64,000 bases of DNA, taken from the NCBI GenBank assembly GCA_018622495.1, contig CP076021.1, forward strand, positions 1,302,501 through 1,366,500. The letters run 5' to 3'. Below are positions 28,158 to 38,014 of this stretch, piece by piece (the first letter of the stretch is position 1; each line of letters starts with the position of its first letter). The notes beneath the pieces were generated by a model. That model did no database searches. It had not been told where the DNA came from and saw only the letters and a list, made by a program, of their open reading frames with translations. The stretch comes from Mycoplasmatota bacterium (GTDB lineage: Bacteria; Bacillota_I; Bacilli_A; Acholeplasmatales; Acholeplasmataceae). The position numbers and the translations under genes were made by a program.

Positions 28158-28253
28158 CCTTATTGTTGGGTTAACTTACCCCTTGTGGAAGCACCTAATT
28201 TAATAGGTTGCTGCTATCATAACGGCCACGTTCCTAGATAGCTCTTAATAAAG
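28158..28253 (-). ncRNA. SAM-I (S-box) riboswitch
   Basis: On the minus strand P1 pairs CTTTATT with AATAAGG. Inside are AAGAGC, then GGAACGTGGCC, then ATGATAGCAGCAACC and AGGTGCTTCC. These match the order of the S-box core (AAGAG, GGGACTGGCCC, ATGAA-CCCGGCAACC, AGGTGCTAA-TCC) with some divergence in the GGCCC and CCCGG positions, which are still paired. It sits between a good promoter and metK, with a terminator following. Binding of SAM is expected to favour termination. Covariance-model scoring was not possible here. Confidence 0.85.
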
Positions 28254-28277
28254 TTTATATTGTTTTTATGCTTTTTC

Positions 28278-28306
28278 ATGATACATGAATTTATAACAAA
28301 AGTCAA
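28278..28306 (-). promoter_or_regulatory. metK promoter
   Basis: On the minus strand TTGACT (28301-28306) and TATCAT (28278-28283) are separated by exactly 17 bases, about 25 bases before the riboswitch. Confidence 0.7.
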
Positions 28307-28322
28307 TTGAAATTCCTTAGTG

Positions 28323-29629
28323 TTAAAAATTATTATACATTTCTAAAAACTCATCATTGAACTTCAAAAATCTTTCTTTTAAATTATAATCAAAGAATGT
28401 GCCTAGATCGTTTTGGAATGCTTTTAAAACGATTGAATGTGACATTGGACGTTTATAAGATTTCGGTCCTCTCATCGTTATATATAAATCACTTAATAAT
28501 ATAATTTGTGATTCAATTTCAGGTTGTATATCTAGCATTTCTTTAATAAACTGCTCATTAATTGTATCTTCAGTATAAGCTCTTGCAATATCTTCACACT
28601 TTTGAGCTAATTGAAGTCTTCGTGCAATTTGTGATCCTAGTTCAGTTTTTGCTTTTAATAAATCAAATGTTTGCTCATTATAATGATTCATATCATCAAG
28701 CATATTTTTAATATCATTAAATTTTAAATGGATCATCGCATATTGATTCATATCATTTATATGTTCACCTGATATCCCATAATAATGTGCCATACGTTCA
28801 CTCATTTGTTGAACTAAATAAGCATGTCTCTTATCTAATAAAGCATATGAACTCGAAAATACAACAGAAAATAAATCTCCAACAATATGTGAGAAATCGC
28901 GTTGTACTTGTCTTCGTTTAATCAATTCAAGTTTTCGCTCTTCTTGCATATACTGTCCCATAGAGACAATAGCATGAGAACATAAAATAAAATAAATAAC
29001 AATGTTCTAAGTAATATATCACTAAATTCAGGTAATGCAATAAAATTAGGTAAAAATTCAAAAAATGATTGCCCATTGACTAAATCTTGAAAACTATATG
29101 TCCACACAAGATGAATAAATGTTAATATAGCTAACAATCCAGAAAAACTCCCACTAAGTACTTTCTTTTCTTGATAAAGAGATATAACAACAACTGCATA
29201 AAACATTAATATATATGCACCAGTTTCAAAATATTCTTTATTATAAAGTCTTGCATAAATTAAGACAGATGAAAAGAAAATATATAATGATGCTACATAC
29301 ATAGCAACCATTTGTTTTGTTTTATCTTTTTGATCTAAAAATATTAATTTTCTTAACATTTTATTTATCACATATGTAATTGGATAAATAATAACTGTAA
29401 TCACCCAATCACTTACTGTTGATTGACTACTAAATGATAGTATGAGTAAGATGATAGAATACATAATATTGGTTACGAAAATAATATTTTTTATAACCAC
29501 ATTTTTTCTAAATAAAACTGCAACATCATCGGTAATATCTATGCCTTGTTCGAAACCAAAAAATTTAGCAAAGATTTCTTTGCCAAATGTTTTTATTCTA
29601 TGTTTTTTTATGTTTGGTTTCTCTTGCAT
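28323..29629 (-). pseudogene. Membrane protein with degenerate HD-type domain, frameshifted
   Basis: The first part (from 29629) has a short cytosolic start and about six membrane helices (NIIFVTNIMYSIILLILSF through LLRTLLFILFYVLMLL). The second part continues as SMGQYMQEERKLELIKRRQV followed by a helical domain: HAYLVQQMSERMAHYYGI and YAMIHLKFNDIKNM. Spacing recalls an HD/HD-GYP phosphodiesterase domain, but the HD pair is not conserved, so it would be a non-catalytic sensor-type domain. The two parts overlap in different frames between 28922 and 28961, so one protein is split by a single-base shift somewhere in the TTATTTTATTTTATG stretch or just after. Function is not recognised. It follows pgpA in the priA operon. 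Confidence 0.55.
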
Positions 29630-29641
29630 AGTATCCTCTTC

Positions 29642-30202
29642 TTATATATCAAATATTGAAAATCTTTCAACTCCGTTATCTTCACTTGCTAAATCTTCAT
29701 TAAGAATTTGTGCAACTCTTGTTGAAGCTGCTGCTGCAATAGCACCTACGATATCATCTAAGAATGTATGACAAATGCCTTCTTCTTTACCTGCATCGTT
29801 AAGTTTTTGTACAATACCATGTTTATTAACATCAATATCACCAAAATTAGTTTGACCAATCGTACCATATAAACTTGATACATCTAATCCCATGGTTTCA
29901 TCAACACCAAATAATCCAAAATCTTGTTCGATAATATCTTGAATAGGTCCTTGAAATAAACCTTCTTCAGCAAGACGATCTATCTCACATGCGAGTTGCA
30001 CATGATGAAAGATATCTCTTAATGATAATATTTTTTCAACTGATTCAACACAAACATTTAATGAAACTTGATCTGAATACTTTGATTGTTGTTGATAACT
30101 GATTTCTGCAATTGATTCAATATCAACGCCTCTTTTAGCTAAAATATCCTTATTGAGTTTTAGCATTTCTGCTCTTGTATAAATGATTTTTTTCTTACTC
30201 AT
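29642..30202 (-). CDS. Phosphatidylglycerophosphatase A-family protein (YutG-like)
   Basis: The protein, about 186 residues, resembles Bacillus YutG: RGVDIESIAEISYQQQSKYS near the start, FGLFGVDETMGLD in the middle, and the conserved end GICHTFLDDIVGAIAAAAST. PgpA enzymes dephosphorylate phosphatidylglycerophosphate to phosphatidylglycerol. YutG types lack the membrane helices of E. coli PgpA, as here. The start at 30202 overlaps the fmt stop (ATGAGTAA) and follows GGTGA. The enzymatic role is inferred from family. Confidence 0.8.
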   Translation of the reverse strand: MSKKKIIYTRAEMLKLNKDILAKRGVDIESIAEISYQQQSKYSDQVSLNVCVESVEKILSLRDIFHHVQLACEIDRLAEEGLFQGPIQDIIEQDFGLFGVDETMGLDVSSLYGTIGQTNFGDIDVNKHGIVQKLNDAGKEEGICHTFLDDIVGAIAAAASTRVAQILNEDLASEDNGVERFSIFDI

Positions 30203-31130
30203 GAAGCTCACCATCCTTTATTATTTCACCTATTTTAAATATAGACTGACCATTTAAAAAAGATTTTACATCCATTTTCTTTTTACCAGGGACTTGAATA
30301 TTTAATAATTCAACTGCACCATCTAATGTTTTAATAATTAAATGTTTTTTTGTTTGTAGTATTTCTCCTGGTGTTTTATTCTCTATTATTATATCACTTT
30401 TTTTTGCCTTATAAACCTTTATCTTCGTTCCTAAATGTTCAAAGTGAGCACCAGGTTCAGGATCTAAGCCTCTAATTTTATTCACTAAATCTTTTGTTGT
30501 CATTTTAAAATCAATGGCTTCATCTTCATAAGATATATTATAAGCGAATGTAACTTTAGTTTCATCTTGTGGGAATCTCTTAATTTTACCTGCAGATATA
30601 TCGTTTAACACCTTTTGTAGAAGACTAGCTCCTACTATACTCATCTTCTTTGTTAATGATTCATAATTATCACTATCTTCAATGATAATTTCTTCTTGTT
30701 CAATCACATCACCACTATCCATTTTATATGCCATATACATAATTGAAATACCAGTTTTTTCATCACCATTAAATATTGCATATTGAATAGGTGCTCCACC
30801 TCTATATTTCGGTAGTAATGAACCATGTACATTAATTGAAGTAATTGGCTCTATAAGACCTTTTGGAAGCATTTGACCATAAGCTGATGTAATTAACATA
30901 TCAGGATTGAGATCAAGGATTTTTTGATAGTTTTTTCTTAACTTTAAAGGTTGAAATACTTCTATACCATGATTTAGTGCACACACCTTAACTGGTGAAG
31001 GTGTTAAAATCTTTTTTCTACCTACTATTTTATCTGGTTGTGTAACAACAAGTAATACTTCATGATGTTTAATCAACATCTCTAATACTGGAACTGAAAA
31101 GTTAGGAGTTCCTAAAAATACAATTTTCAT
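30195..31130 (-). CDS. fmt: Methionyl-tRNA formyltransferase
   Basis: It formylates initiator Met-tRNA using 10-formyl-THF. Visible are the start KIVFLGTPNFSVPVLEMLI, SAYGQMLPKGLIE, the catalytic NVHGSLLPKYRGGAPIQYAI (Asn, His) and the following YMAYKMDSGDVI with the catalytic Asp. The C-terminal OB-fold part includes EILQTKKHLIIKT. The start at 31130 is preceded by AGGTGATAAA. It is 9 bases after priA, the standard priA-fmt order of Firmicutes; the usual def gene is not adjacent. Confidence 0.95.
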   Translation of the reverse strand: MKIVFLGTPNFSVPVLEMLIKHHEVLLVVTQPDKIVGRKKILTPSPVKVCALNHGIEVFQPLKLRKNYQKILDLNPDMLITSAYGQMLPKGLIEPITSINVHGSLLPKYRGGAPIQYAIFNGDEKTGISIMYMAYKMDSGDVIEQEEIIIEDSDNYESLTKKMSIVGASLLQKVLNDISAGKIKRFPQDETKVTFAYNISYEDEAIDFKMTTKDLVNKIRGLDPEPGAHFEHLGTKIKVYKAKKSDIIIENKTPGEILQTKKHLIIKTLDGAVELLNIQVPGKKKMDVKSFLNGQSIFKIGEIIKDGELHE

Positions 31131-31138
31131 TTTATCAC

Positions 31139-33454
31139 CTACAATATTTCTTGATTTGGATAAAACTTTATCCATATATCATTTTCTTGAATTTTATCCA
31201 TTATTTCAAATATTTTATCGTTAAATTGAGAATATTTAATCGTCATAACAAATCTATATCGTTCATTTCTTTTTTTAATATATGCTGGAATAGGTCCTAA
31301 TACTTCAATATGATGATCTAATCTTTCTAATGCTTTTTTCATTTTAAATGCTTCTTGATAAGTTTTTAAATATTTAGAGCCTTCAAATAAGAATTGTGAT
31401 ACTTTTGAAAATGGTTCATAATTTGAAAGTTTTCTATTATATATAGCTTCTTTATAAAATAATTCATATGGTTTTTTAGTTGCTTCTAATACATAATGAT
31501 CTAAATCATAAGCTTGGATGATGACTTCTCCTGGGAGTAAGCGACCTGATCTACCAGCGACTTGTGTTAATAGATTATAAGTTTGTTCAGATGCCTGATA
31601 ACTTGGAATATTTAATAATAAATCTGCCATTAAAACACCAACGAGTGTGACTTTAGGAAAATCTAGTCCTTTAGCAATCATTTGTGTGCCAAGTAAAATA
31701 TCTGCTTTCTCTTCATTAAATTGATGCCATAAAATTTCATGACTACCTTTTGTCTGTGTCATATTAGCATCCATACGAAGTACTTTTGCTTTCGGGAAGC
31801 TTTTTTTAATCATCGCTTCAACATATAATATACCAACGCCTACTTCTTTAATTTGATGACTATGACATGCAGCACAAGTATTCTCAAATTTTTCATGATG
31901 TCCACAATAATGACATTTTAATGTTTTTTCTTCTTTATAATACGTTAAAGCAATACCACATGTTGGACATGTTGGTACATGACCACAGCTTCTACACATG
32001 ACAAAAGGCGCGTATCCTTTTCGATTAAATAATATCATGATTTGTTCTTTTTTATTTAATCTTTGATCAATAGCTTTTTTAAGTCTTTTTGAGAATATTG
32101 AAGTATTTCCTTCTTTAAGTTCTTTTTTCATATCAACAAGTTCTATTGCTGGTTGACGAATATGAAATGGTCTTTCATTTAACTCAAGCAATTGATATGC
32201 ATGATTTAATGCTTCATAATATCTTGATATTTTTGGTGTAGCAGTTCCTAATATTAAAGGTATTTGATGAAATTTAGTACGTAGTTTAGCAATTTCAATA
32301 GCATCATAAATCACATGATCATTTTGTATATATGATTGGTCATGTGATTCATCAATAATCACAGCACCTAAATGATCAAAAGGTAGAAAAATAGCACTTC
32401 TTGTACCTAATGCTATAGAAATTTCACCATTTTTGATTTGTGAGTAAGCATCAAGTCTTTCTCCTTGAGATAATGCACTATGATATATTGCAACATCATG
32501 AAATCTAGACTTTAAACGTTTTGCCATCGGTGCGATCAGTGTGATTTCTCGTACTAATATTAACACTTGTTTTTCTGCTTTAATCATATCTTCAATTACT
32601 TGCATATATATCTCAGTTTTACCTGAACCTGTTACACCTTTTAGTAAAAAATTCTGATTTGTATCATACTGTGAACTAATGTTTTCATAAACATCTTTTT
32701 GTGCACTTGTAAATTCAACTTTTTTATCTTCAAGTTTAAATATATGTTTTACTCTACGCGTTACTTTTGTTTTTGATTGGATAAACACATCATGCTTTAA
32801 TAAAGTTTTAATATTAGATGGACTAAATCCTAAATCTATTAATTCTTCTCGACTATATTGACCATCGCCCAATGATGAAATTAAATCTTCATAACGTTTA
32901 ATAGATCCATATTGATGATTAAAATTAAACTTATATACAACCATAAATTTATCTTTTGTTTTTTGTTCATATGTTTGCTTAACTTCAATCGCTTGAAGTT
33001 TAAGATATTTTTTAATGATATAATCATAATCGTGGTTTGATTTGTTAATTTTAAGCATATGATGTTTATTAAATAATAGTTTAAATGATGGATCAACTAA
33101 TTCAGGTTTTACTAATTTAATTTCCCTAAAATATTTCAATTGAATTTGACTAGGAACAACCGTTTCAAATATTGATGCATAAAGTGCGTGTGTACTTTGA
33201 TAGATATAATCTATGATTTGAAATGTCTCTAAAGAAATGGTTGGTATATCATCTAACACATCAATAATTTCTTTATTTGCTTGATGACTAATCTCTTTTA
33301 TTTCAACAATATAACCCATTCTAATTTGCTCACCAAAAGGAACAACAACACGCATGCCCTTGCTTGCTTTTTTTTCGTCTTTTGATGCAATTATGTAATC
33401 AAATTGACGATTCACTTCTTTATTTTTAATATCAACAATAACACTTGCAAACAT
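31139..33454 (-). CDS. priA: Primosomal helicase PriA
   Basis: Replication-restart helicase of about 771 residues. The N-terminal DNA-binding part begins MFASVIVDIKNKEVNRQFDY. Walker A is LLKGVTGSGKTEIYMQ, Walker B is AVIIDESHDQSY, and LGTATPKISRYYEALN follows. The zinc domain has four CXXC-type pairs (CRSCGHVPTCPTCG, then CHYCG and CAACH). The helicase C part includes LLTQVAGRSGR. The start ATG at 33454 follows GGTGA; the GTG three codons upstream is within that site. Confidence 0.95.
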   Translation of the reverse strand: MFASVIVDIKNKEVNRQFDYIIASKDEKKASKGMRVVVPFGEQIRMGYIVEIKEISHQANKEIIDVLDDIPTISLETFQIIDYIYQSTHALYASIFETVVPSQIQLKYFREIKLVKPELVDPSFKLLFNKHHMLKINKSNHDYDYIIKKYLKLQAIEVKQTYEQKTKDKFMVVYKFNFNHQYGSIKRYEDLISSLGDGQYSREELIDLGFSPSNIKTLLKHDVFIQSKTKVTRRVKHIFKLEDKKVEFTSAQKDVYENISSQYDTNQNFLLKGVTGSGKTEIYMQVIEDMIKAEKQVLILVREITLIAPMAKRLKSRFHDVAIYHSALSQGERLDAYSQIKNGEISIALGTRSAIFLPFDHLGAVIIDESHDQSYIQNDHVIYDAIEIAKLRTKFHQIPLILGTATPKISRYYEALNHAYQLLELNERPFHIRQPAIELVDMKKELKEGNTSIFSKRLKKAIDQRLNKKEQIMILFNRKGYAPFVMCRSCGHVPTCPTCGIALTYYKEEKTLKCHYCGHHEKFENTCAACHSHQIKEVGVGILYVEAMIKKSFPKAKVLRMDANMTQTKGSHEILWHQFNEEKADILLGTQMIAKGLDFPKVTLVGVLMADLLLNIPSYQASEQTYNLLTQVAGRSGRLLPGEVIIQAYDLDHYVLEATKKPYELFYKEAIYNRKLSNYEPFSKVSQFLFEGSKYLKTYQEAFKMKKALERLDHHIEVLGPIPAYIKKRNERYRFVMTIKYSQFNDKIFEIMDKIQENDIWIKFYPNQEIL

Positions 33455-33521
33455 ATGTTTCACCTTTAGTTCTATTATACAAACATTTCTATTAAATAAC
33501 CACTTATTCTAGCATACAAAA

Positions 33522-33545
33522 AAAGTAACCGAGGTTACTTTAATG
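33522..33545 (-). terminator. Terminator after rbfA
   Basis: AAAGTAACC and GGTTACTTT with a tight loop overlap the rbfA stop and are followed by a T-run on the minus strand. It ends the rimP-rbfA operon. Confidence 0.75.
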
Positions 33546-33876
33546 TTTTTAAGATTTCATCAATATGATTACCATAAGCTAATGCTTCATCAAATTTAAA
33601 AACAAGATCAGGTATTTTTCTGACGTTTCTAATTTTCTTAGCTAATTCCATACGAATTGTAGCTTTAGTATCATCTAATGCATTTTGTGCTTTTTTCATT
33701 GTTTCTTCATCATCTGCTAATATTGAATAATATACTGTTGCAAATGATAAGTCTTTAGTTACTTTAACTTCTGTTAAATTAATATAACCAAAACTTTTAT
33801 CTTTAATAGATGTATTAACGATTAACGCTAATTCTCTTTGAATAAGACTTGCTAGTCTTTCTGTAGTAACTGACAT
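33535..33876 (-). CDS. rbfA: Ribosome-binding factor A
   Basis: Small KH-type protein of 113 residues that matures the 30S subunit (16S 5' end). LASLIQRELALIVNTSIKD, TEVKVTKDLSFATVYYSIL and RKIPDLVFKFDEAL are RbfA family positions. It follows infB by 3 bases and ends the operon, the standard arrangement. Confidence 0.95.
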   Translation of the reverse strand: MSVTTERLASLIQRELALIVNTSIKDKSFGYINLTEVKVTKDLSFATVYYSILADDEETMKKAQNALDDTKATIRMELAKKIRNVRKIPDLVFKFDEALAYGNHIDEILKTLK

Positions 33877-33879
33877 TTC

Positions 33880-35715
33880 TTATACCTCAATTTCTCTAAG
33901 TTGTGATGCTTCAACGATATCGCCAACTTTAAGATCGTTATAGTTTTCTATTGAAAGCCCACATTCATAACCTTGACGTACTTCTTTAGCATCATCTTTA
34001 AAACGTTTAAGTGAAGCTAACTTACCTTCATAGATAACAATACCATTTCTTAATATTCTAACAATTGCATCACGAATAATAACACCATCTGTTACATAAC
34101 ATCCTGCAATTGTACCAATTTTAGAAATTTTATATGTTTCTCTAACTTCAGCTTGACCTGTAACAATTTCTTCAAATTCAGGTTCTAACATACCTTTAAG
34201 TGCATTTTCAATATCTTCTTGTACACGATATATAATTGAATACAATCTAATTTCTACACCTTCAGTATCAGCAACACGTTTTACAGCTGCTGTAGGTCTT
34301 ACATTAAACCCAATAATAATTGCTTCTGAAGCTGATGCTAAAGTCACATCACTTTCTGTAATTGCACCTACTGTATCACGAACAATATTCACATGGAAAC
34401 CTTCAACATCTATTTTTTCAAGTAGTCCTTTAAGGGCTTCAATTGAACCTTGAACATCACCTTTTATAATAATGTTTAATTCTTTTTCAGATGCTTCCAT
34501 ATCGCCAAATAAACTGTCTAATGTACGTTTTTTTGTTGATGACAATTCTCTTGCTTTTTGTCTTGAGCGTCTGTCTGCTGCAATATTTCTAGTAACTTTT
34601 TCATCATCAAATGCCATGAAAACATCACCAGCTTGAGGAACTTCATTTAATCCAGTAACCTCAATTGGTTGTGATGGTAAAGCCATTTTATAACGTTTTT
34701 TCAAATCATCTTCCATTGTTCTTATCTTACCATAGGTATTACCTACAACAATATAATCTCCAACGTGTAGTGTTCCTGTTTCAACAATAAATGTTGCTAC
34801 AGATCCTCTACCTTTATCAAGGCTAGCTTCAATCACTGTACCTTGAGCAAAACGATTTGGATTTGCTTTAAATTCATTAATTTCACTAATTAATTGAATG
34901 ACATCAAGTAATTCATCAATACCTTTATTCTTAAGTGCTGAAACTTCAACAAACGGTGTATCTCCGCCCCATGCTTCAGGAACTAGTCCTTTTTCAGAAA
35001 GTTCAGTCATCACACGTTCAGGATTTGCACCAACTTTATCAATTTTATTTACTGCGACAATAATCGGAACATTTGCAGCTTTTGAATGATCAACAGCTTC
35101 TATTGTTTGAGGCATTACACCATCATCAGCAGCAACAACTAATATAACAATATCAGTTACTTTTGCACCTCTAGCACGCATTTCAGTAAATGCAGCATGG
35201 CCTGGAGTATCAATAAATGTAATAGGTTCCCCATTTTTAATGACTTGATAAGCACCGATATGTTGTGTTATACCACCTGCTTCGCCTTCAACAACACGTG
35301 ATTTACGGATTGTATCTAATAACGTTGTTTTACCATGATCAACATGCCCCATCACAGTGACGATTGCTGGTCTTTTCACAAGATCTTTAGGGTCATCTTC
35401 GATTTTCATTTCATCGAATCTTGTAACATCAGTGATGACTTCATCTTGTACTTCAAATCCTTCATCCAATGCGATTAATTCTATGGTATCACGATCAATC
35501 GATTGATTGACACTAGCCATAACACCTAAACCCATCAGTTTTTTAATGACTGCTGCATTAGATACATGTAATCCTTCTGCAACATCTCGATACAACCATA
35601 TCTGGTTTATAAATTAAAATCTTTTCAATTGGTTCTTTTTTTGATTTTAATTGATTTGGTTTCTGATTTGGTTTTCGATGTGTATTTTTTTTGTTTCTGT
35701 TTATGTTTTTAGGCA
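33880..35715 (-). pseudogene. infB: Translation initiation factor IF-2, N-terminal frameshift
   Basis: The intact 571-residue part has the G domain ([45 protein letters not shown]) and domains II-IV ending [11 protein letters not shown]. The natural start is ATG at 35715 (MPKNINRNKK), after GAAGGAAG. The basic linker reaches [12 protein letters not shown] and then loses frame near 35586-35590; the other frame resumes [20 protein letters not shown], the conserved IF2N helix. The sequence there is TCGAGATG; TCGGATG (Ser-Asp) would repair it. IF-2 is essential, so either a sequence error or internal initiation must explain this. Sits between ylxQ and rbfA. Confidence 0.88.
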
Positions 35716-35734
35716 TATAAAATCACTTCCTTCA

Positions 35735-36016
35735 TTATTTCGATAGTAATTGAGCAAAACCTTTATCGGTGACTCCTATTACTTTAATATCAAATTTACC
35801 GAGGGCTTGTGAAAGTTGATCAGATGACACTTCTTCAATGACATCAACATGATATGTTTTTGCTTTATCATAAATTTTCTTTTTTGTATTATCAGCAGCA
35901 TCTGTTGCTAATACAATAAGAACAAGTTTCTTCTGTTGTAGATGCGTAACGACAATGTCAGTACCTACAACAATTTTTCTTGCACGATAAGCAAGTCCAA
36001 GTGAATTAAGCTTCAT
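35735..36016 (-). CDS. ylxQ: YlxQ-like L7Ae-family RNA-binding protein
   Basis: The 93-residue protein has the L7Ae fold pattern: LGLAYRARKIVVGTD, LVLIVLATDAADNTKKKI, and IKVIGVTDKGFAQLL. These proteins bind kink-turn RNA; the role of YlxQ in the nusA operon is unclear. It overlaps ylxR by 11 bases. Confidence 0.9.
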   Translation of the reverse strand: MKLNSLGLAYRARKIVVGTDIVVTHLQQKKLVLIVLATDAADNTKKKIYDKAKTYHVDVIEEVSSDQLSQALGKFDIKVIGVTDKGFAQLLSK

Positions 36017-36275
36017 CAGCTAAACCCAATAATGTTTCATATATTTCATCTGAGACTTCTACTTCAAGTTTTCGGTTCAATATTTTATTTTTTTGTGCCT
36101 TTAAAATAACTTGTTTATCAAGTTTAAGATATGCACCACGACCTTGTGCTTTTCCAGTTAAATCAACTGAGACAACACCGTCTTTGGTAGCAGTAACTCT
36201 AACCAGTTCTTTTTTTGGCAATACTTCTTTAGTTACAACACAAGTTCTCATTGGAACTTTTTTAATCTTTTTCAT
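36006..36275 (-). CDS. rnpM: YlxR / RnpM RNase P modulator
   Basis: The 89-residue protein has the DUF448 pattern PMRTCVVTKEVLPKKELVRV and GRGAYL near the centre. Family members bind the RNase P RNA and modulate its activity. The start ATG at 36275 follows AGGTGATTTTC; an upstream GTG is part of that site. It lies between nusA and ylxQ. Confidence 0.9.
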   Translation of the reverse strand: MKKIKKVPMRTCVVTKEVLPKKELVRVTATKDGVVSVDLTGKAQGRGAYLKLDKQVILKAQKNKILNRKLEVEVSDEIYETLLGLADEA

Positions 36276-36289
36276 GAAAATCACCTGAA

Positions 36290-37360
36290 TTAATAAAGTA
36301 TACCTTCACCTTGTGCCATGGTTTCGCATTTAATATCTATACTCCATCCACAAGCTTGTACAGCTAATTTAACATTTTGTCCTAGTTTACCAATAGCTAA
36401 TGATAATTGATCATCAGGAACTATTGCTAAAGCATTTTTCTCTTTAGGGTTAACATGAGTAACTGCAACTACCTTAGCAGGTTGTAATGCATTTGCAATC
36501 AATTCTTTCTCATTGTCACTCCATCTAAATAAATCAATTTTTTCATCACTTAATGCACGAACGATTTCTCTAATTCTAGAGCCACCTTCACCAACACAAG
36601 CACCGATTGGATCTACTTTAGGATCATTTGTTTTAACACCGATTTTCGCACGATCTCCTGGATCACGTGAAATACCCATAATTTCTATTGTTCCATCTTT
36701 GATTTCTGGAATAAATGATTCTAATAATCTAATAATTAGACTTGGATGTGAGCGACTTACAAATACTTTTGGCCATTTTGTTTTCATCTCAACATCAGTC
36801 ACATATACTCTTACATGATCTCCGACATGAAAGTTATCTTTCGGAAGAGCTTCTTTCTTTGGTAACAACGTTGTTAAATCCTTACCAATATCCAAACGAT
36901 AATGACGATCATCAATATCAATAACACGCGCATTAATCATTTCATGTTCGAATGATTTAAAGTGTGAGTATAAATTTTCTTTTTGCATTTTAACAAGTGC
37001 TTCATTTAAACGACTCTTAAAATCTCTTACAGCATAAAAAGAAAAATCTTTAGGATCTATTTTTTCTTCAATAATATCTCCTACTTTAACTCTTTGTTTG
37101 ATTTTTTTAGCATCTGCTAATAAAACTTGTGTATAGTTTTTATCAGCTTCTAAACTAAACTCATCAACAACCATTTGTTGTTTGTATACTAAAATTTCAT
37201 TTCTTTCTTCTTTGAATTCAACACGACAAGAACGTACATCATGTGCTTTTTTACAACCAGCAATCAAACCTTGTTCGAATGCTTCTAATACTTGTTCATA
37301 TGTTAGTTCTTTTTCTTGAGCAACCGCATCAATATTTCTATAAAACTCTTTACTTATCAT
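36290..37360 (-). CDS. nusA: Transcription termination/antitermination factor NusA
   Basis: The 356-residue protein begins with the RNA-polymerase-binding domain (FYRNIDAVAQEKELTYEQVL). An S1 domain follows (INARVIDIDDRHYRLDIG). Two KH domains come next (GACVGEGGSRIREIVRAL; LAIGKLGQNVKLAVQACGW). There are no C-terminal acidic repeats, as usual in Gram-positives. The start follows GGAGGG. Position two of the rimP operon. Confidence 0.96.
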   Translation of the reverse strand: MISKEFYRNIDAVAQEKELTYEQVLEAFEQGLIAGCKKAHDVRSCRVEFKEERNEILVYKQQMVVDEFSLEADKNYTQVLLADAKKIKQRVKVGDIIEEKIDPKDFSFYAVRDFKSRLNEALVKMQKENLYSHFKSFEHEMINARVIDIDDRHYRLDIGKDLTTLLPKKEALPKDNFHVGDHVRVYVTDVEMKTKWPKVFVSRSHPSLIIRLLESFIPEIKDGTIEIMGISRDPGDRAKIGVKTNDPKVDPIGACVGEGGSRIREIVRALSDEKIDLFRWSDNEKELIANALQPAKVVAVTHVNPKEKNALAIVPDDQLSLAIGKLGQNVKLAVQACGWSIDIKCETMAQGEGILY

Positions 37361-37369
37361 GTGACCCTC

Positions 37370-37816
37370 CTAAACTTTCACTGCAAGACGCATTTTTCTA
37401 GTTTCTTTATAATTAACTTCGATTTTAGCAAATCTACCTTTTAAGTTAACTTCAACCAATAAGGTTTCTTTTTCTAAGTCGACTTCTAGCAATTTAAATA
37501 TATTTTTCATTTTGTTAGTTTCAAAATATATATACTTACCAATATATTTAGACAATTGTTTTATATCATCAATTGGTCTTTCAGCACCTAAAGAAGATAT
37601 CTCTAAATAATAGTTATCGTCAATATCTTGATCATCAAGAGATTCTACATATGCCATATGTATTTTCTCTAAATCATTAATGTCCATCGTATCAACATCA
37701 AGTAAGATTTCAACAATTTTTTCGCCATATTCTTTTTTTAGTTTTATGCTATAGATTTCTAAGTCATACGGCTTTAGAAATGGTAGCAATTTGTTTTTTA
37801 AATTATCTAAATTCAT
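37370..37816 (-). CDS. rimP: Ribosome maturation factor RimP
   Basis: The 148-residue protein has the RimP N-domain (LKPYDLEIYSIKLKKEYGEK, then LLDVDTMDINDLEKIHMA) with YYLEISSLGAERPI, the signature of the family (LEVSSPGxxRPL). It is needed for 30S assembly. The start at 37816 follows GAGGTAAAA. First gene of the operon. Confidence 0.9.
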   Translation of the reverse strand: MNLDNLKNKLLPFLKPYDLEIYSIKLKKEYGEKIVEILLDVDTMDINDLEKIHMAYVESLDDQDIDDNYYLEISSLGAERPIDDIKQLSKYIGKYIYFETNKMKNIFKLLEVDLEKETLLVEVNLKGRFAKIEVNYKETRKMRLAVKV

Positions 37817-37941
37817 TTTTACCTCATTAAAATGAGTGGAAATCTTCATCCCACTCACATTTAGGTCTTTATTATACCATTAAAATTATGAAATTTCAAT
37901 TTAATACATACTTATTTATTGCTTTTTTTTAACATTTTACT

Positions 37942-37956
37942 TGCAAATCATTTGCA
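37942..37956. promoter_or_regulatory. Zinc operator 1 (Zur-like box)
   Basis: TGCAAATCATTTGCA is a perfect 7-1-7 palindrome. Its right arm is also the -35 (TTTGCA, 37951-37956) of the znu promoter, whose -10 TACAAT (37974-37979) is 17 bases on. A Fur-family regulator gene ends the same operon, so zinc repression is the natural reading. Confidence 0.75.
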
Positions 37957-37984
37957 TTTATAAATTGATATGTTACAATATACT

Positions 37985-37999
37985 TGCAAATCATTCGCA
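37985..37999. promoter_or_regulatory. Zinc operator 2 (Zur-like box)
   Basis: TGCAAATCATTCGCA differs from box 1 by one base. It lies 43 bases downstream (about four helical turns) over the transcription start, so both boxes face the same side of the DNA. Confidence 0.75.
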
Positions 38000-38014
38000 T
38001 AAGGAGATATAATA

